Origin: CAIWHR01 sp963741355 | Lineage (GTDB): Bacteria > Pseudomonadota > Gammaproteobacteria > Burkholderiales > Casimicrobiaceae | Reading direction: 5' to 3' | DNA: 64,000 bases | Assembly (NCBI GenBank): GCA_963741355.1 | Contig: CAVUIG010000004.1 | Location: 1-64,000, forward strand | Shown: piece by piece, positions 10,280-20,395 of the stretch | Position numbering within the stretch: the first letter of the stretch is position 1 | How the letters are laid out: each line of letters begins with the position of its first letter | Position numbers and translations under genes: made by a program | Notes under the pieces: generated by a model | The model's input: only the letters and a program-made list of their open reading frames with translations | What the model was told of the DNA's origin: nothing | The model's database searches: none

Positions 10280-11789
10280 CTATCTTCCGACCGCGATTTC
10301 CACGCGCCGGGCGTCGGTGTCGCTGCCCGTGCCGGTCACGTCCTGTGGCGGCGCGAGTCGCACGCGATCGGCGGGGATGCCCTCCGCCACGAGCGCGTCC
10401 TTCACCGCGGCCGCGCGCTGCTTGGCGAGCGTTACGTTGGCGGCACGGTCGCCTTTCCGGTCCGCGTATCCGGTCACGTCGATCGGATTGCTGCCGTCCC
10501 GCATCGGCGGCGCGAAGCCCTTCAGCAGTCGCAGCGCCTCGGCGTCGAGCGTCGCCTTGCCGCTCGCGAAATGGACGACCAGCGAGGCGCCGGGAGGCGC
10601 CGACACGGGCGCGGTTTCGGGCGTTCCCGGCTTCGGCACGTAAGGCGTCACCTTGACGGGCGCATCGGGCGCGAGGCGGATCGCGCCGTCGACGACGACC
10701 TGATCGCCGGGGAAGAGCCCCTGCGCGATGAACCAGCTGTCGCCGTACCAGTCGCCGACGACGACCGGCCGCTGCTCCGCCTTGGCGTCCTTGTTGACGA
10801 CCCAGACGAAGTGACCCTTGGCGCCCTGCTGCACCGCGCGCTGCGGAACGAGGATCGCGTTCGGCCGGGTCGCGCCGCGCAGGATCGTGCGCACGTACTG
10901 GTTGGGGCGCAGGACGCCCTTCGGATTGTCGACCGACGCGCGGATGAGGAACGTGCCGGTCTGCGAGTTGTACGACGGATCGGCGAACGTGATCTTCCCC
11001 TTGTACGGGAACAGCGTGCCGTCGACGAGCTCGATCTCGACCACGAACTCGCGGTTCGCGGGGAGCCTGAGCGATCCCTTCTGCACCTCGCCGCGGATGC
11101 GCTCCATCTCGTTTTCGGAGACGCTGAAGTTGATCCACATCGGCGTCAGCACCGAGACGGTGGTGAGCTGGCTGTTCTGCGGATTGACGTAGGTCCCGTC
11201 GGCGACGGCGGCGAAGCTGCTGACGCCGTCGACCGGCGAGGTGATCGTCGTGTACGAGAGATCGAGCTGCGCCGATTCGAGCTGCGCCTTCGATTGGGCG
11301 ACCGCGGCGGCGGCCTGATCGTATTGTCCCTGCGCGTCGTCGAGGTCCTTCTGTGACAGCGCGTTCTGCTGCGCGAGCGGCTTGGTGCGCGCGAGGTTGG
11401 CCTTCGCCACGTCCTCCGCCGCCTGGTTGCGCTGCACCGCGGCGGCGGCCGCGTCGACCTGCGCCTGGAAAGGCTTCGGGTCCATCTTGAACAGCACCTG
11501 GCCCGCCTTGACGACCGAGCCCTCGACGTAGACGCGCTTGTCGAGGAAGCCGGAGACGCGCGCGGCGATGTTGACCGCCTGCGAGCTTTGCGTCTGCGCG
11601 ACGAACACCGAGCTGACCGGCACGTCGCGGATGACGACGGTCAGCGCCGTGACCTCGGCCGGGGGGCGGCCCGTGTCCTTCTTCTGGTCCTTGCCGCAGC
11701 CGGCAAGCAGCGCGAGCGGCTGCGAGGAAGGTGACCGCAAGCGTGCGCGGCACGGGCACGCAGTCAAACAGGCAGTCCGCAGGATTCAT
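10280..11789 (-). CDS. RND periplasmic adaptor fused to an OmpA-like C-terminal domain
   Basis: About 502 residues; family adaptors are usually near 380-400. The corrected start gives a lipoprotein signal with lipobox LLAGC, after removing one extra G near 11722. Residues about 60-390 are a normal adaptor: lipoyl half-motifs, a coiled-coil hairpin rich in Ala/Gln (AAAAVQRNQAAEDVAKANLA), and beta-barrel and membrane-proximal parts (NQYVRTILRGATRPNAILVP). After a Pro/Ala linker, the last 100 residues form an OmpA-like peptidoglycan-binding domain: LVVHFASGKATLDAEALRLL, VTGYADRKGDRAANVTLAKQ and RAAAVKDALVAEGIPADRV. The fusion would tie the pump to the cell wall. First gene of the efflux operon; no regulator gene is adjacent. 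Confidence 0.85.
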
Positions 11790-12208
11790 CGGCGGAGGCT
11801 CCGGACGGAGAGAGGGCAGGAACTGATGTTCGACGCGGCGGAAAGCCTCCAGCGCCCGCGGCAGCCGGTATTTGTACCGCATTGCCCAGTCGTTGTCGAC
11901 ATGACATCGACTGCGGAGCGAAGCAGCGAAATGCTACCGGACCGGGCGACTTGTGCGGCATGCTGCGAGCAGGGCTATCCGGCGCGGGCGCCAACCGCGC
12001 GGTCCCTACGCCGCACGCCGGCCGCAGTGGCGTAACATATCAAAACGACGCGCCGGACATTCCCCGTCGACCTGCAGGGCATTGATCTGCCACAATGCCT
12101 GTTTATGTGGGTGGCATACCGTTTCCATCCGGAAAGCCCGTATAGTTCGCTGCCGCGATCAAGTCGGTCCCCGGGCACGCCAATGCGCAATCAGGACCTG
12201 GAGCACTC
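11790..12208. other. Intergenic region between divergent operons
   Basis: About 420 bases between the leftward efflux operon and the rightward DUF3300 gene. I see no convincing coding frame, no regulator gene and no strong hairpin. A TATAGT at about 12151 could be a -10 element for the DUF3300 gene, but no matching -35 box is clear. The promoters of both operons should lie here. Confidence 0.5.
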
Positions 12209-13474
12209 ATGCTGAAGACGTTTCGCAGATCAGCCTCCGCGGATTGCCGCGGCCTCTCACGCTGGATGCAACGATGCGCGGGTGCGGTCCTGTTCGCCTT
12301 CGCGTTGAATGCGCTCGCGCAGGCGCCGGCGTCACCTGCAGGCGCCGCGCCGCCGATGTCGGCGCAGGATCTTGCCGATCTGGTCGGGCGCATCGCGCTT
12401 TACCCCGACGATCTGGTCGCGATCATCCTGCCGGCGTCAACCAATCCGCTGCAGCTCGTGCAGGCCGATCGCTTCCTGGACAAGCGCAAGACCGATCCCA
12501 AGCTTCCCGTCGACGAGAAGTGGGACGATGCGGTCAAGTCGCTGCTGAACTATCCCGACATCGTGAAGATGATGAGCGGCGACCTCGACTGGACGAGTGC
12601 GCTCGGCGAAGCGGTCGTCGACGACCAGGGTGCCGTGCTCGACGCGATCCAGGCCTTTCGTCGCAGGGCGCAGGCCGCCGGCAATCTCAAGTCGGACGGC
12701 AAGCAGGTGGTGCAGGCGGAACAGGAGATCATCACGATCGTCCCGGCCGATCCGCAGGTGATCTACGTGCCGCAATACAATCCGACCGTGGTGGTCGCCG
12801 GGCCGGCTCCCTATTGGGGCTATTACCCGACGCCCTACCCGTCGTACTACTACCCGTACCCGCCGGGCGCGGCGCTCGCCACGGGCATCATCTGGGGTGC
12901 TGCGATCGGCGCCGCCTGGAATGGCGGCCGCTACGTGTCGCATTACGGCGGCGACGCGAACATCAACATCAACCGCAACACCAACATCAACACCGGCAAC
13001 ATCAATCGCGGCGGTGCGGGAAGCGGCAACACGGCGTGGAAGTCCAACAAGCAGCCGGGTCAGGTCAGCAGCTCTGTCGGGAAGACCGCCTCATCCGCGC
13101 GTGCGGGTGATGCGCGTGCCGGCGGGGGCGGCTACGGTTCGGCCGGCGGCGGGGCGGGGCGCGCATCGGCGCAACCCACCGGCGGCGCAGGGTCGCGCAA
13201 CGCGCCGGGTTCGGTCAGCGCATCGCCGCGCGACAGCTACGGCGGCGGCGGGAGCCGGGGTGGTTCGGGTGGTGACGCCTTCGGCGGCTACGGCTCGGGC
13301 TCGGGACGGCAAACGCAGATGGACAGCTCGCGTGGAGCATCGAGCCGTGGCTCGATGTCGAGCTCGAGTGCGCGTTCGGCGCCAAGCGGCGGCGGTGCAC
13401 GCGGCGGCGGCGGCGGTGGCGGGCGCGGCGGCGGCGGTGGTGGCGGCGGGCGCGGCGGCGGCGGTCGTCGCTGA
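12209..13474 (+). CDS. DUF3300 protein with Gly/Ser-rich tail
   Basis: 421 residues. A signal peptide (CAGAVLFAFALNALAQA) precedes the DUF3300 domain, residues about 50-230: LADLVGRIALYPDDLVAIIL, then DPKLPVDEKWDDAVKSLLNY and PADPQVIYVPQYNPTVVV, and a Tyr/Pro stretch (YYPTPYPSYYYPYPPG). An Asn repeat (NINRNTNINTGNIN) and a long low-complexity tail of Gly, Ser and Arg follow, ending in pure Gly/Arg runs. The domain is found in exported proteins of unknown role in many Proteobacteria and is often next to DUF2950, as here (57 bases apart). The tail is probably disordered. No enzyme motif is evident. Confidence 0.85.
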   Translation: MLKTFRRSASADCRGLSRWMQRCAGAVLFAFALNALAQAPASPAGAAPPMSAQDLADLVGRIALYPDDLVAIILPASTNPLQLVQADRFLDKRKTDPKLPVDEKWDDAVKSLLNYPDIVKMMSGDLDWTSALGEAVVDDQGAVLDAIQAFRRRAQAAGNLKSDGKQVVQAEQEIITIVPADPQVIYVPQYNPTVVVAGPAPYWGYYPTPYPSYYYPYPPGAALATGIIWGAAIGAAWNGGRYVSHYGGDANININRNTNINTGNINRGGAGSGNTAWKSNKQPGQVSSSVGKTASSARAGDARAGGGGYGSAGGGAGRASAQPTGGAGSRNAPGSVSASPRDSYGGGGSRGGSGGDAFGGYGSGSGRQTQMDSSRGASSRGSMSSSSARSAPSGGGARGGGGGGGRGGGGGGGGRGGGGRR

Positions 13475-13530
13475 GGCCGGGAGAACGCTCATGCGCACAA
13501 TTCACTTTCATCGAAAGCAGGGCAACACTC

Positions 13531-14458
13531 ATGAACATCACCCGCCTCTGGTCATATCTGCGCCGGCTTGCGCTGGCGCTCGTGGTGGCCGCTCCGCTCG
13601 CCGCGGCCGCCGCCCCGCAGGAAACGTTCGCGACGCCGGAAGCGGCCGTCGACGCGCTGATGGCCGCGCTCAAGGCCGACAGCGATCCGGCGATGGTCGC
13701 GATCTTCGGCGAGGACCATAAGGACCTGGTCGTCAGTTCGGACAAGGCGGCGTCGAGCGCGACCCGCGCGAAGATCCTCGCGGCGATGCAGACGCTTCAC
13801 GTCCTGCAGGCGCCGAGCCCGGACCGCCGCGTGCTGCTGATCGGCGACGAGGCATGGCCGGTACCGATTCCGATCGTGAAGACAGGCGATCGCTGGCGCT
13901 TCGCGACCGAAGAGGGCGAGGATGAGATCGTCAATCGCCGCATCGGCGGCAACGAGCGCAATGCGATCTACGTGGCGCGCGCCTACATCGACGCGCAGCG
14001 GAGCTACGCCGCGCGCGACCGCGACGGCGACGGCGTGCTGCAGTATGCGCAGAAGCTCGCCAGTGCGCCGGGCAAGCACGACGGGCTGTATTGGGCCGCC
14101 GACACCGCGAAGGACGAGGAGGCGAGCCCGTTCGGCCCGCTGGTCGCCGAAAGCTCGGCCTATCTGAAGGGTCACGCCGCGGTCGATCCGTACCGCGGCT
14201 ATCACTTCAGAATCTTGACGCGCCAGGGCAAGAGCGCGCCCGGCGGCGCGTACAGCTACGTGATCAACGGCCGGATGATCGCCGGGTTCGCGATGGTTGC
14301 GTATCCGGCCGAGTACGGCAGGAGCGGCATGATGACGTTCATCGTCAGTCAGAACGGCAAGGTTTACCAGAAGGACCTCGGCAAGGATTCCGCCGGCGAT
14401 CGGAGCGAAAATGTCGACGTTCGACCCCGGCACCGGATGGAAGGAAGTGGCAGACTGA
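13531..14458 (+). CDS. DUF2950 exported protein (one frameshift near the end)
   Basis: About 308 residues. After a signal peptide (LALALVVAAPLAAAAA) the mature protein has the DUF2950 text: TFATPEAAVDALMAALKADS, DGLYWAADTAKDEEASPFGP, YHFRILTRQGKSAPGGAYSY and a C-terminal GMMTFIVSQNGKVYQKDLG. One extra G near 14397 shifts the last 20 residues; with it removed the protein ends MSTFDPGTGWKEVAD, the normal family ending. Without correction the frame runs on to about 14622. Function is unknown; the constant pairing with DUF3300 suggests a shared envelope role. Confidence 0.85.
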
Positions 14459-14632
14459 AGTCGAGCGGTCTCGCCGCTTTTCGCGGTCGTCCTTCGGGTG
14501 ACGATCGCCCCGATGGCGGCGTCCCTATCACTGCTCGAAGTTCTGTCGCCGTAACCGCGCCTGTCCCTGGCCGCGCATGTGGGGTTACGTCTGATGGCCC
14601 GACGTTTCTCTCGCCTATTTGAAGCCGAGCAA

Positions 14633-16180
14633 ATGAGCTGTAGACGAGCGCTCCTCCTTGCCGCATTCGCGGCACTGATGACGGGGTGCGCCACGCTGCC
14701 TCCGCCGCAGGATCGGATCGCGTCGACGGCTCTTGCCGACACGGCCGATACGCGGCTGGGCCGCGCAGCGGCCCCATTCGTCAACGCGAATCCGGGAAAA
14801 TCCGGAATTCACAAGTTCGCCGACCCTCACGATGCCTTCGCGGCACGCGTGCTGCTCGCTGCCGCGGCGGAGAAGTCGATCGACGCGCAATACTTCATCT
14901 GGCACGGCGACCAGGTGGGGTATCTGCTCTTCGAGGCACTCTGGCAGGCGGCCGGGCGCGGCGTCCGCGTGCGCCTCCTGCTCGACGATGCCAACACCAG
15001 CGGGCTCGACCCCACGATCGCCGCGCTCGGCGCGCATCCGAACTTCGAGGTACGCCTGTACAACCCGTTCACCCAGCGCGGGTCGCGCGCCGTCGGCTAT
15101 CTGGCCGACTTCGAGCGCCTGAACCGGCGCATGCACAACAAGTCGTTCACCGCCGACAACCAGCTCAGCGTGGTCGGTGGCCGCAACATCGCCAACGAGT
15201 ATTTCGGCGCGGGCAGTGGGATTGGCTTCGCGGATCTCGACGTACTCGTCGTCGGTCCGGCCGTCAGCGAGGTCTCGAAGGAGTTCGATGTTTACTGGAA
15301 CAGCGCGTCTGCCTATCCGGCCGCCGGATTCGTCGGCGCGCCCGGGCCGGACAGCTCGGCAATTCTCCAGGATAGATTTGCGACAACGCATGCGGACCCG
15401 GTATCGCTCGAATACCTCGAGGCGGTCCGTCAGGCGCCGCTCGTCACCGAGCTGCTCAACCGGCGACTGCCGCTCGATTGGACGACTGCGCAGGTCGTGT
15501 ACGACGACCCGGCGAAGACACTCGACGCGACCTCCCGCACCGACGTGCTGCTCTTCCCGGAACTCATCAGGAAGATGGGCCGACCCGAGAAGATGTTCGA
15601 CATCGTCACGCCGTATTTCGTGCCTGGTGACGGCGGCACTGCGATGTTGACTGACCTCGCCAAGCGCGGCGTGAGGGTGCGCATCCTGACCAACTCGCTG
15701 GCCGCATCCGACGAGAGTGTCGTGCACGCGGGCTACATGACTCGTCGCCTGGAACTGCTCCGCGCAGGCATCGCCCTCTGGGAGCTCAAGCCGACGGCGA
15801 ACATGGAGTCGCTGGAGGTCAAGGGCAGATTCGGCGCGGGCAAGGTCGCCGGCCTGCACGCGAAGACCTTCGCGGTGGACAACGCCCGCATCTTCGTCGG
15901 CTCGTTCAACTTCGACCAGCGCTCGGCACGGCTCAATACCGAGATGGGGGTCGTGATTGACGACGCTGCGTTGGCCAGGCAGCTCTCCGGCTTTTTCGAC
16001 GCATCGGTGCCGAAGATCGCCTACGAAGTCCGGCTTGCACCCGATGGCGAGAGCCTGCTTTGGGTCGAGCGGACCGCTTCGGGCGAGGAAAAGCGCTACG
16101 ACTCCGACCCGGAAACGGATGCATTCAAGCGCGCCCGTGTCCAGTTCATGTCGATTCTTCCGATCGAATGGCTGCTGTAG
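14633..16180 (+). CDS. Phospholipase D-like (ClsC-type) lipoprotein
   Basis: 515 residues. The ATG at 14633 gives a short lipoprotein signal (LLLAAFAALMTGCATLPPP, lipobox MTGC). Two phospholipase D catalytic motifs are intact: HNKSFTADNQLSVVGGRN in the first half and HAKTFAVDNARIFVGSFNFD in the second, each giving the HxK(x)4D pattern. The spacing and the surrounding text (DAQYFIWHGDQVGYLLFEAL, RVRILTNSLAASDESVVHAG) match periplasm-facing cardiolipin-synthase-like proteins such as ClsC. It would transfer phosphatidyl groups in the envelope. A second member is encoded at 59.8-61.4 kb. The frame is intact. Confidence 0.85.
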   Translation: MSCRRALLLAAFAALMTGCATLPPPQDRIASTALADTADTRLGRAAAPFVNANPGKSGIHKFADPHDAFAARVLLAAAAEKSIDAQYFIWHGDQVGYLLFEALWQAAGRGVRVRLLLDDANTSGLDPTIAALGAHPNFEVRLYNPFTQRGSRAVGYLADFERLNRRMHNKSFTADNQLSVVGGRNIANEYFGAGSGIGFADLDVLVVGPAVSEVSKEFDVYWNSASAYPAAGFVGAPGPDSSAILQDRFATTHADPVSLEYLEAVRQAPLVTELLNRRLPLDWTTAQVVYDDPAKTLDATSRTDVLLFPELIRKMGRPEKMFDIVTPYFVPGDGGTAMLTDLAKRGVRVRILTNSLAASDESVVHAGYMTRRLELLRAGIALWELKPTANMESLEVKGRFGAGKVAGLHAKTFAVDNARIFVGSFNFDQRSARLNTEMGVVIDDAALARQLSGFFDASVPKIAYEVRLAPDGESLLWVERTASGEEKRYDSDPETDAFKRARVQFMSILPIEWLL

Positions 16181-16363
16181 CTTTTTGATCATGCGAGTAC
16201 TTCTGATTTTTCGGCCGAGTTGCGGCGTCGATGCCTTGATGTCGAGGCCGGAGGCGCCCGCCAATCTCACGCAAGCGACCCGCTCGATGTTCTCCAGGTA
16301 GCCGCCGCCATTGTGCTAAATTGTTCGGCCTTTCCTGGATAACCATCGAGCGAATGCGGATGT

Positions 16364-16937
16364 ATGCCTGGAGTCATCGTCATGAGTAGATTGCGCAAGT
16401 TGTCGCCGGCGGCATTCGCCTTGCTCAGCATGGCCTTTGCACCGACCGCGCGCGCATCGTTCCTCCCGCCCGAGCTGATGGACAAGGCGGCAATGGGCCT
16501 CGCGTGGTTCGTCATCATCGTCATGCCGATCGCCGGGATCGTGCTGTTCTGGCTGGTGCACGTGCTGCCGGAGAAGATCGCGCACAAGCGCCATCATCCG
16601 CAGCGCGACGCCATCCACACGCTGTGCCTGCTTTCGCTCGCGTTCGGCGGCCTGCTGTGGCCGATCGCATGGCTGTGGGCCTACACGAAGCCGGTCGCCT
16701 ACCGCGTTGCCTACGGCACCGAAAAGCACGAGGACTATTACCACGAGCTCGGCGAGAAGGCGCAGGCAGGAGAGCTGCTGGAGCATGAGCTCGCGCACCT
16801 GCGCGAGGAGCTCGACGCGATGGCCGCCAAGGGCTCGCTCACGCGCCGAACTCAAGGCGTTGCGAAGGGATCTGGCTTCGGCGCAGGCGGCAACCGCCGC
16901 GCCGGCCGCGACCGGTGCGAAGGCAGGGGGCGCCTGA
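16364..16937 (+). CDS. DUF3302 (YiaW-like) inner-membrane protein (one frameshift)
   Basis: About 190 residues (184 if the ATG at 16382 is used). Two or three membrane spans are visible: a cleavable or anchor segment, GLAWFVIIVMPIAGIVLFWL, and LCLLSLAFGGLLWPIAWLWA. A conserved cytoplasmic part follows (YRVAYGTEKHEDYYHELGE). A charged coiled-coil tail ends in Ala/Gly. One extra C near 16847 interrupts the tail; corrected it reads SLTAELKALRRDLASAQ. DUF3302 proteins are typically encoded directly before a HlyD-type adaptor, as here (1-base overlap), and probably form part of that export complex. Confidence 0.8.
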
Positions 16938-18161
16938 TGGAAGCCCTGCTGCTCGGAATCTACGCGTTCTTCGTCTGGCTGATCTTCTTCAAGTTCAAGT
17001 GGCTGCCGTGGAACACGGCGTGGCAGGTCACGGTCGTCATCATCCCGATCGTCGCGCTGACGGCACTCATCCTCGCGCTCAATGTCGTGGCCCCGTCGAC
17101 CAACGACGTACGCGTCATCAAGTACGTCGTGCAGGTGATTCCGCAGGTGCGCGGGCAGGGTGACCGAGGTGCCGGTCGAGCCCAACCGGCTGGTCAAGAA
17201 GGGCGAGCTTGCTTTTCCGCATCGACCCGACGCAGTACCAGAACGATCTCAACGTCGCCAAGGCGAAGCTCGCCGCCGACGAGGCGAAATTCGCGCAGGC
17301 GGGCGCGGGTCTGGTGGGATCGTCGGCGGGCGCGCGGGAATTGCAGGAGCAACTGAAATCCGCCACCGGTCAAGTCCAGGCGCTGCAGCCCAGGCTGGAG
17401 CTTGCACGGCTGCGGGTCCGGCAAAACCGGGAACTGGTGGCAACGGGCGCCGGCGACAAGTTCGCGCTGGAACAGGCCGAGGCCAACGTGATCGAGCTGG
17501 AGGGCCAAATCGCAACGGCAAGGGCGAACGAGGCGCAGGTGACGCAAAAGCTGTCGGGACTGGTGAATGGCGAGCAGGCCTCGGTCGCCTCGGCCAGGGC
17601 TGCATGTCGCGACCGCGAAGGCGCAGGTCGATGTGAGCCGCGCGGATCTTGCGAACGCGCAGTGGAATCTCGACCAGACGTCGGTCTATGCGCCGGCCAA
17701 CGGCTACGCGATCAACGTCCAGCTGCGGCCGGGCTCGTTCGTCACCGCGTTTCCGGTGGCGCCGGCGATGAGCTTCGTCGAGGAGACCTATCAGGTGATC
17801 GGCGCTCTACGCGCAGAACGAGCTGTGGGCGGTCGAGCCGGGCAACGAAGCGGAATTCGCGCTGACCACGTATCCCGGGCGCATCATCAAGGCGAAGGTC
17901 GATTCCATCGTCTGGGCGCAGGGCCAGGGCCAGGTTGCGCAGTCGGGCGCGCTGCCGCAGACCGGCGCATATCCGCAGGTGCCGGGCCGATTCCCGGTCA
18001 AGCTCGACGTCGAGGAGCGCGACCGCGAGTTGTTCCTCGCGGCCGGCGCGGAGGGCCACGGCGCGATCTACACCGACCATGGGCACATCATCCACATCCT
18101 GCGGATGGTGATCCTGCGCATCGGCGCGATCACCGATTACCTCGTGCTGAAGCTGCACTGA
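16937..18161 (+). CDS. HlyD-family adaptor, YiaV-like (four frameshifts)
   Basis: About 406 residues after four single-base insertions (near 17159, 17209, 17597 and 17803) are removed. Two N-terminal membrane spans (LLLGIYAFFVWLIFFKFKWL and VVIIPIVALTALILALNVV) precede a biotinyl-lipoyl half (VTEVPVEPNRLVKKG), a coiled-coil hairpin (NVAKAKLAADEAKFAQAG to LEQAEANVIELEGQIATA), the returning lipoyl half (SVYAPANGYAINVQLRPGSF) and beta-barrel parts. The C-terminus is hydrophobic (IHILRMVILRIGAITDYLVL). This is the YiaV/EmrA-type membrane fusion architecture. It is coupled to DUF3302 upstream and to the NodT gene downstream (TGATG junctions). Confidence 0.82.
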
Positions 18162-19595
18162 TGCGACGCAACGTCTATCCGCCGAGCCATGCTCGCGGCG
18201 CGCCCTCGCGGCCGCCGCTGGCGCGGCTGCGCGCTCAATCCGCCGCCGACGACGGACGAGCTGCAGAAGGAAGCGCTGCCGCATACGGCCGTGCCGCGCA
18301 GCCTGGAAGGCGAGTGGCGGCGCGGCCGTACCGGTGGCGGACCCGTGGCTCGCGTCGTTCAACGATCCCGCGCTGACCGCGCTCGTCACCGAAGCGCTGG
18401 CCTACAACGCCGACCTGCAGGTAACGGCGGCGCGCGTCGAGCAGGCGTCGGGTTACGTGAAGGTGGCGAGCGGCGCGATTATGGCCGCCGGTGGGCATTG
18501 GCGGCAACCCAGAGCGGCAAGTCAGGCGGCGGCGGCGGGCTCAATGGCGTATTCCTCAACGCGTCTCTCGAGCTCGACGTCTGGGGCCGCATCCGCTACG
18601 GGACTGCTGCGGCGGAGGCGCAATCCGCGGCCGTCCAGGCCGACTATGCCTATGCCCGCCAGTCGCTCGCGGCGATGGTGGCCAAGAGCTGGTTCGTGGC
18701 GATCGAAGCCGGACTGCAGCGTGCGATCGTCGTCGACGCGCTCAATTCGTCCGAGTCGCTTTTGAAGCTGTCGCAGGAACGGTTGCGCATCGGCAACGGC
18801 AACGAGCAGGCGGTGGCGGAAGCGCGCGCCGACGCCGGCACCTATCGTGACACGCTGCGCCAGATCGAGCTGTCGCGCGAGCAGGCGTTGCGCGCGCTCG
18901 AACTGCTCCTCGGACGCTACCCCGCGGCGGAGATCGCGGTCGCGCAGCAACTCGCACCGATGCCCGCAGCGGTTTCCGTGGGCGTGCCTTCGGAGCTGCT
19001 CGAGCGCCGGCCCGACGTGATCGCCGCCGAGCGCCGCGTCGCCGCCGCATTCAATCGGATCGGCGAGGCGAAGGCCGCGCTGTTGCCCCGGATAAGCCTG
19101 ACTGCCGGCGGCAGCAGCATATCGAGCGATGTCTTCGTTCTGCAGGATCGCAGTAATCCGGCCTTCAGCTTCGGGGCCAACCTGATCGCTCCGATATACC
19201 AGGGCGGCGTGCTGCGGGCGCAGGTCGACATCCGCACGGCGGAACAAAAGGAGGCCGTGGCGCATTACGCTCGCATCGCGCAGAACTCGTTCGCCGAGGT
19301 CGAGAACGCACTCGCCGCCGAGAACGCGTTGCGTGATCGCGACGCCATTCTTGACGCGAACATCACTGACAACGCGCGCGCCCTCGAACTGGTGCGGATC
19401 CAGTTTCGCGTCGGCAGTGCCGACCAGCGCGCCGTCGAGCAGCGCCAGCTCGCGCTCTACAATGCGCGCATGTCGCTCCTGCGGGTGCAGACCGAGCGCC
19501 GGGCGCAGCGCGTCAACCTGTACCTCGCGCTGGGGGGCGGTTTCGACCTGCACCTGCCGACGATGGAGCCGGTGGCGGCGCAGCGAAGCCCCTAG
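18161..19595 (+). CDS. NodT-type outer-membrane efflux lipoprotein (at least seven frameshifts)
   Basis: About 475 residues when seven extra bases between 18185 and 18525 are removed. The repaired N-terminus is MLAAALAAPLAGCALNPPP, a clear lipoprotein signal (lipobox LAGC). The rest shows both efflux repeats: DPWLASFNDPALTALVTEAL, LELDVWGRIRYGTAAAEAQ, SELLERRPDVIAAERRVAAA and FGANLIAPIYQGGVLRAQVD. The 3' two thirds is intact. It completes a DUF3302-HlyD-NodT export operon. No ABC, MFS or RND pump gene is inside this operon. Confidence 0.82.
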
Positions 19596-19722
19596 CGGGA
19601 CGCGACGATGCCTCGAATCTGCTCGCCTGCCAGCAACCGTGAAGCGGGATATTGCCGGCGCCAGACGTTCCTTGTCCCGCATCGCCGACGATGCGAGCGC
19701 AACGGTTCGCCAGGGTAGGGCA

Positions 19723-20395
19723 ATGGGTGAGAATCGGCTCGAGACCGCAACAACGCGCGAGCCGGTGCTGAGCCCGGTCGACCGGGTGTCGGAGCTGCTG
19801 TTCGGCCTGTTCATGGCGCTCACTTTCACGGGTGCGGTATCGGTGGCGGAGTCGGGGCGCGACGAGATCCGCACGATGTTCATCGCGGCGCTGGGCTGCA
19901 ACCTCGCGTGGGGCCTCGTCGACGCGGTGATGTACGTCGTGCGCACCGTCACCGAGCGCGGCAAGGCGCTCACGCTCCTTCGCTCGGTGCAGCGTGCCGC
20001 GGACCCGGCGGAGGGACGCCGGCTGATCGAGGAGAGGCTGTCGCGCGTCGCGGCGGGCCTCGTCTCGACGGCGGAGATCGAGGCGATGCGCGTGCGCATC
20101 GTCGCGCTGCGTCGGTGCCGGAGCGGCCGACGCTGCAGCGCGACGATTTGCTCGCGGCGCTCGCGATATTTCATCATCGTCGTCGCGTCGACGTTTCCGG
20201 TGGTGCTGCCGTTTGCGATCTTCTCGGACGTCGCGACGGCGAAGATGGTTGTCGCGCTGGGTCGCGCTCGCGATGCTGTTCTTCGGCGGCCTGGCGCTGG
20301 GGCGCTACGCGGGCTACGGCAGCTGGAGGGTCGGCCTGATGATGGTCGGGCTGGGTACGGCGCTCGTGGTCGCGATCAACGCGCTCGGCGGATGA
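19723..20395 (+). CDS. VIT1/CCC1-like multi-pass membrane protein (frameshifted)
   Basis: About 223 residues. An N-terminal region starts DRVSELLFGLFMALTFTGAV, which resembles the first helix of VIT1/CCC1 iron and manganese transporters. A second helix pair follows (MFIAALGCNLAWGLVDAVMY) and then a cytoplasmic helical part. A C-terminal half has three spans (STFPVVLPFAIFSDVATA, ALAMLFFGGLALGRYAGYGS, LMMVGLGTALVVAINALGG). Three indels between 20113 and 20265 disturb the middle; the net effect is +1 and the corrected length is normal. A role in metal transport is family inference. The stop overlaps the next start by 4 bases. Confidence 0.55.

Noticed and set aside
7039..10656. A 1259-codon open frame on the plus strand opposite the RND gene
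   Set aside because: It is Arg/His/Asp-rich with no domain text, and mirrors the intact pump gene on the minus strand.
13380..13474. A simple GGC/CGC repeat as a separate repeat element
   Set aside because: It encodes the Gly/Arg tail of the DUF3300 protein in frame, so it is part of the gene.
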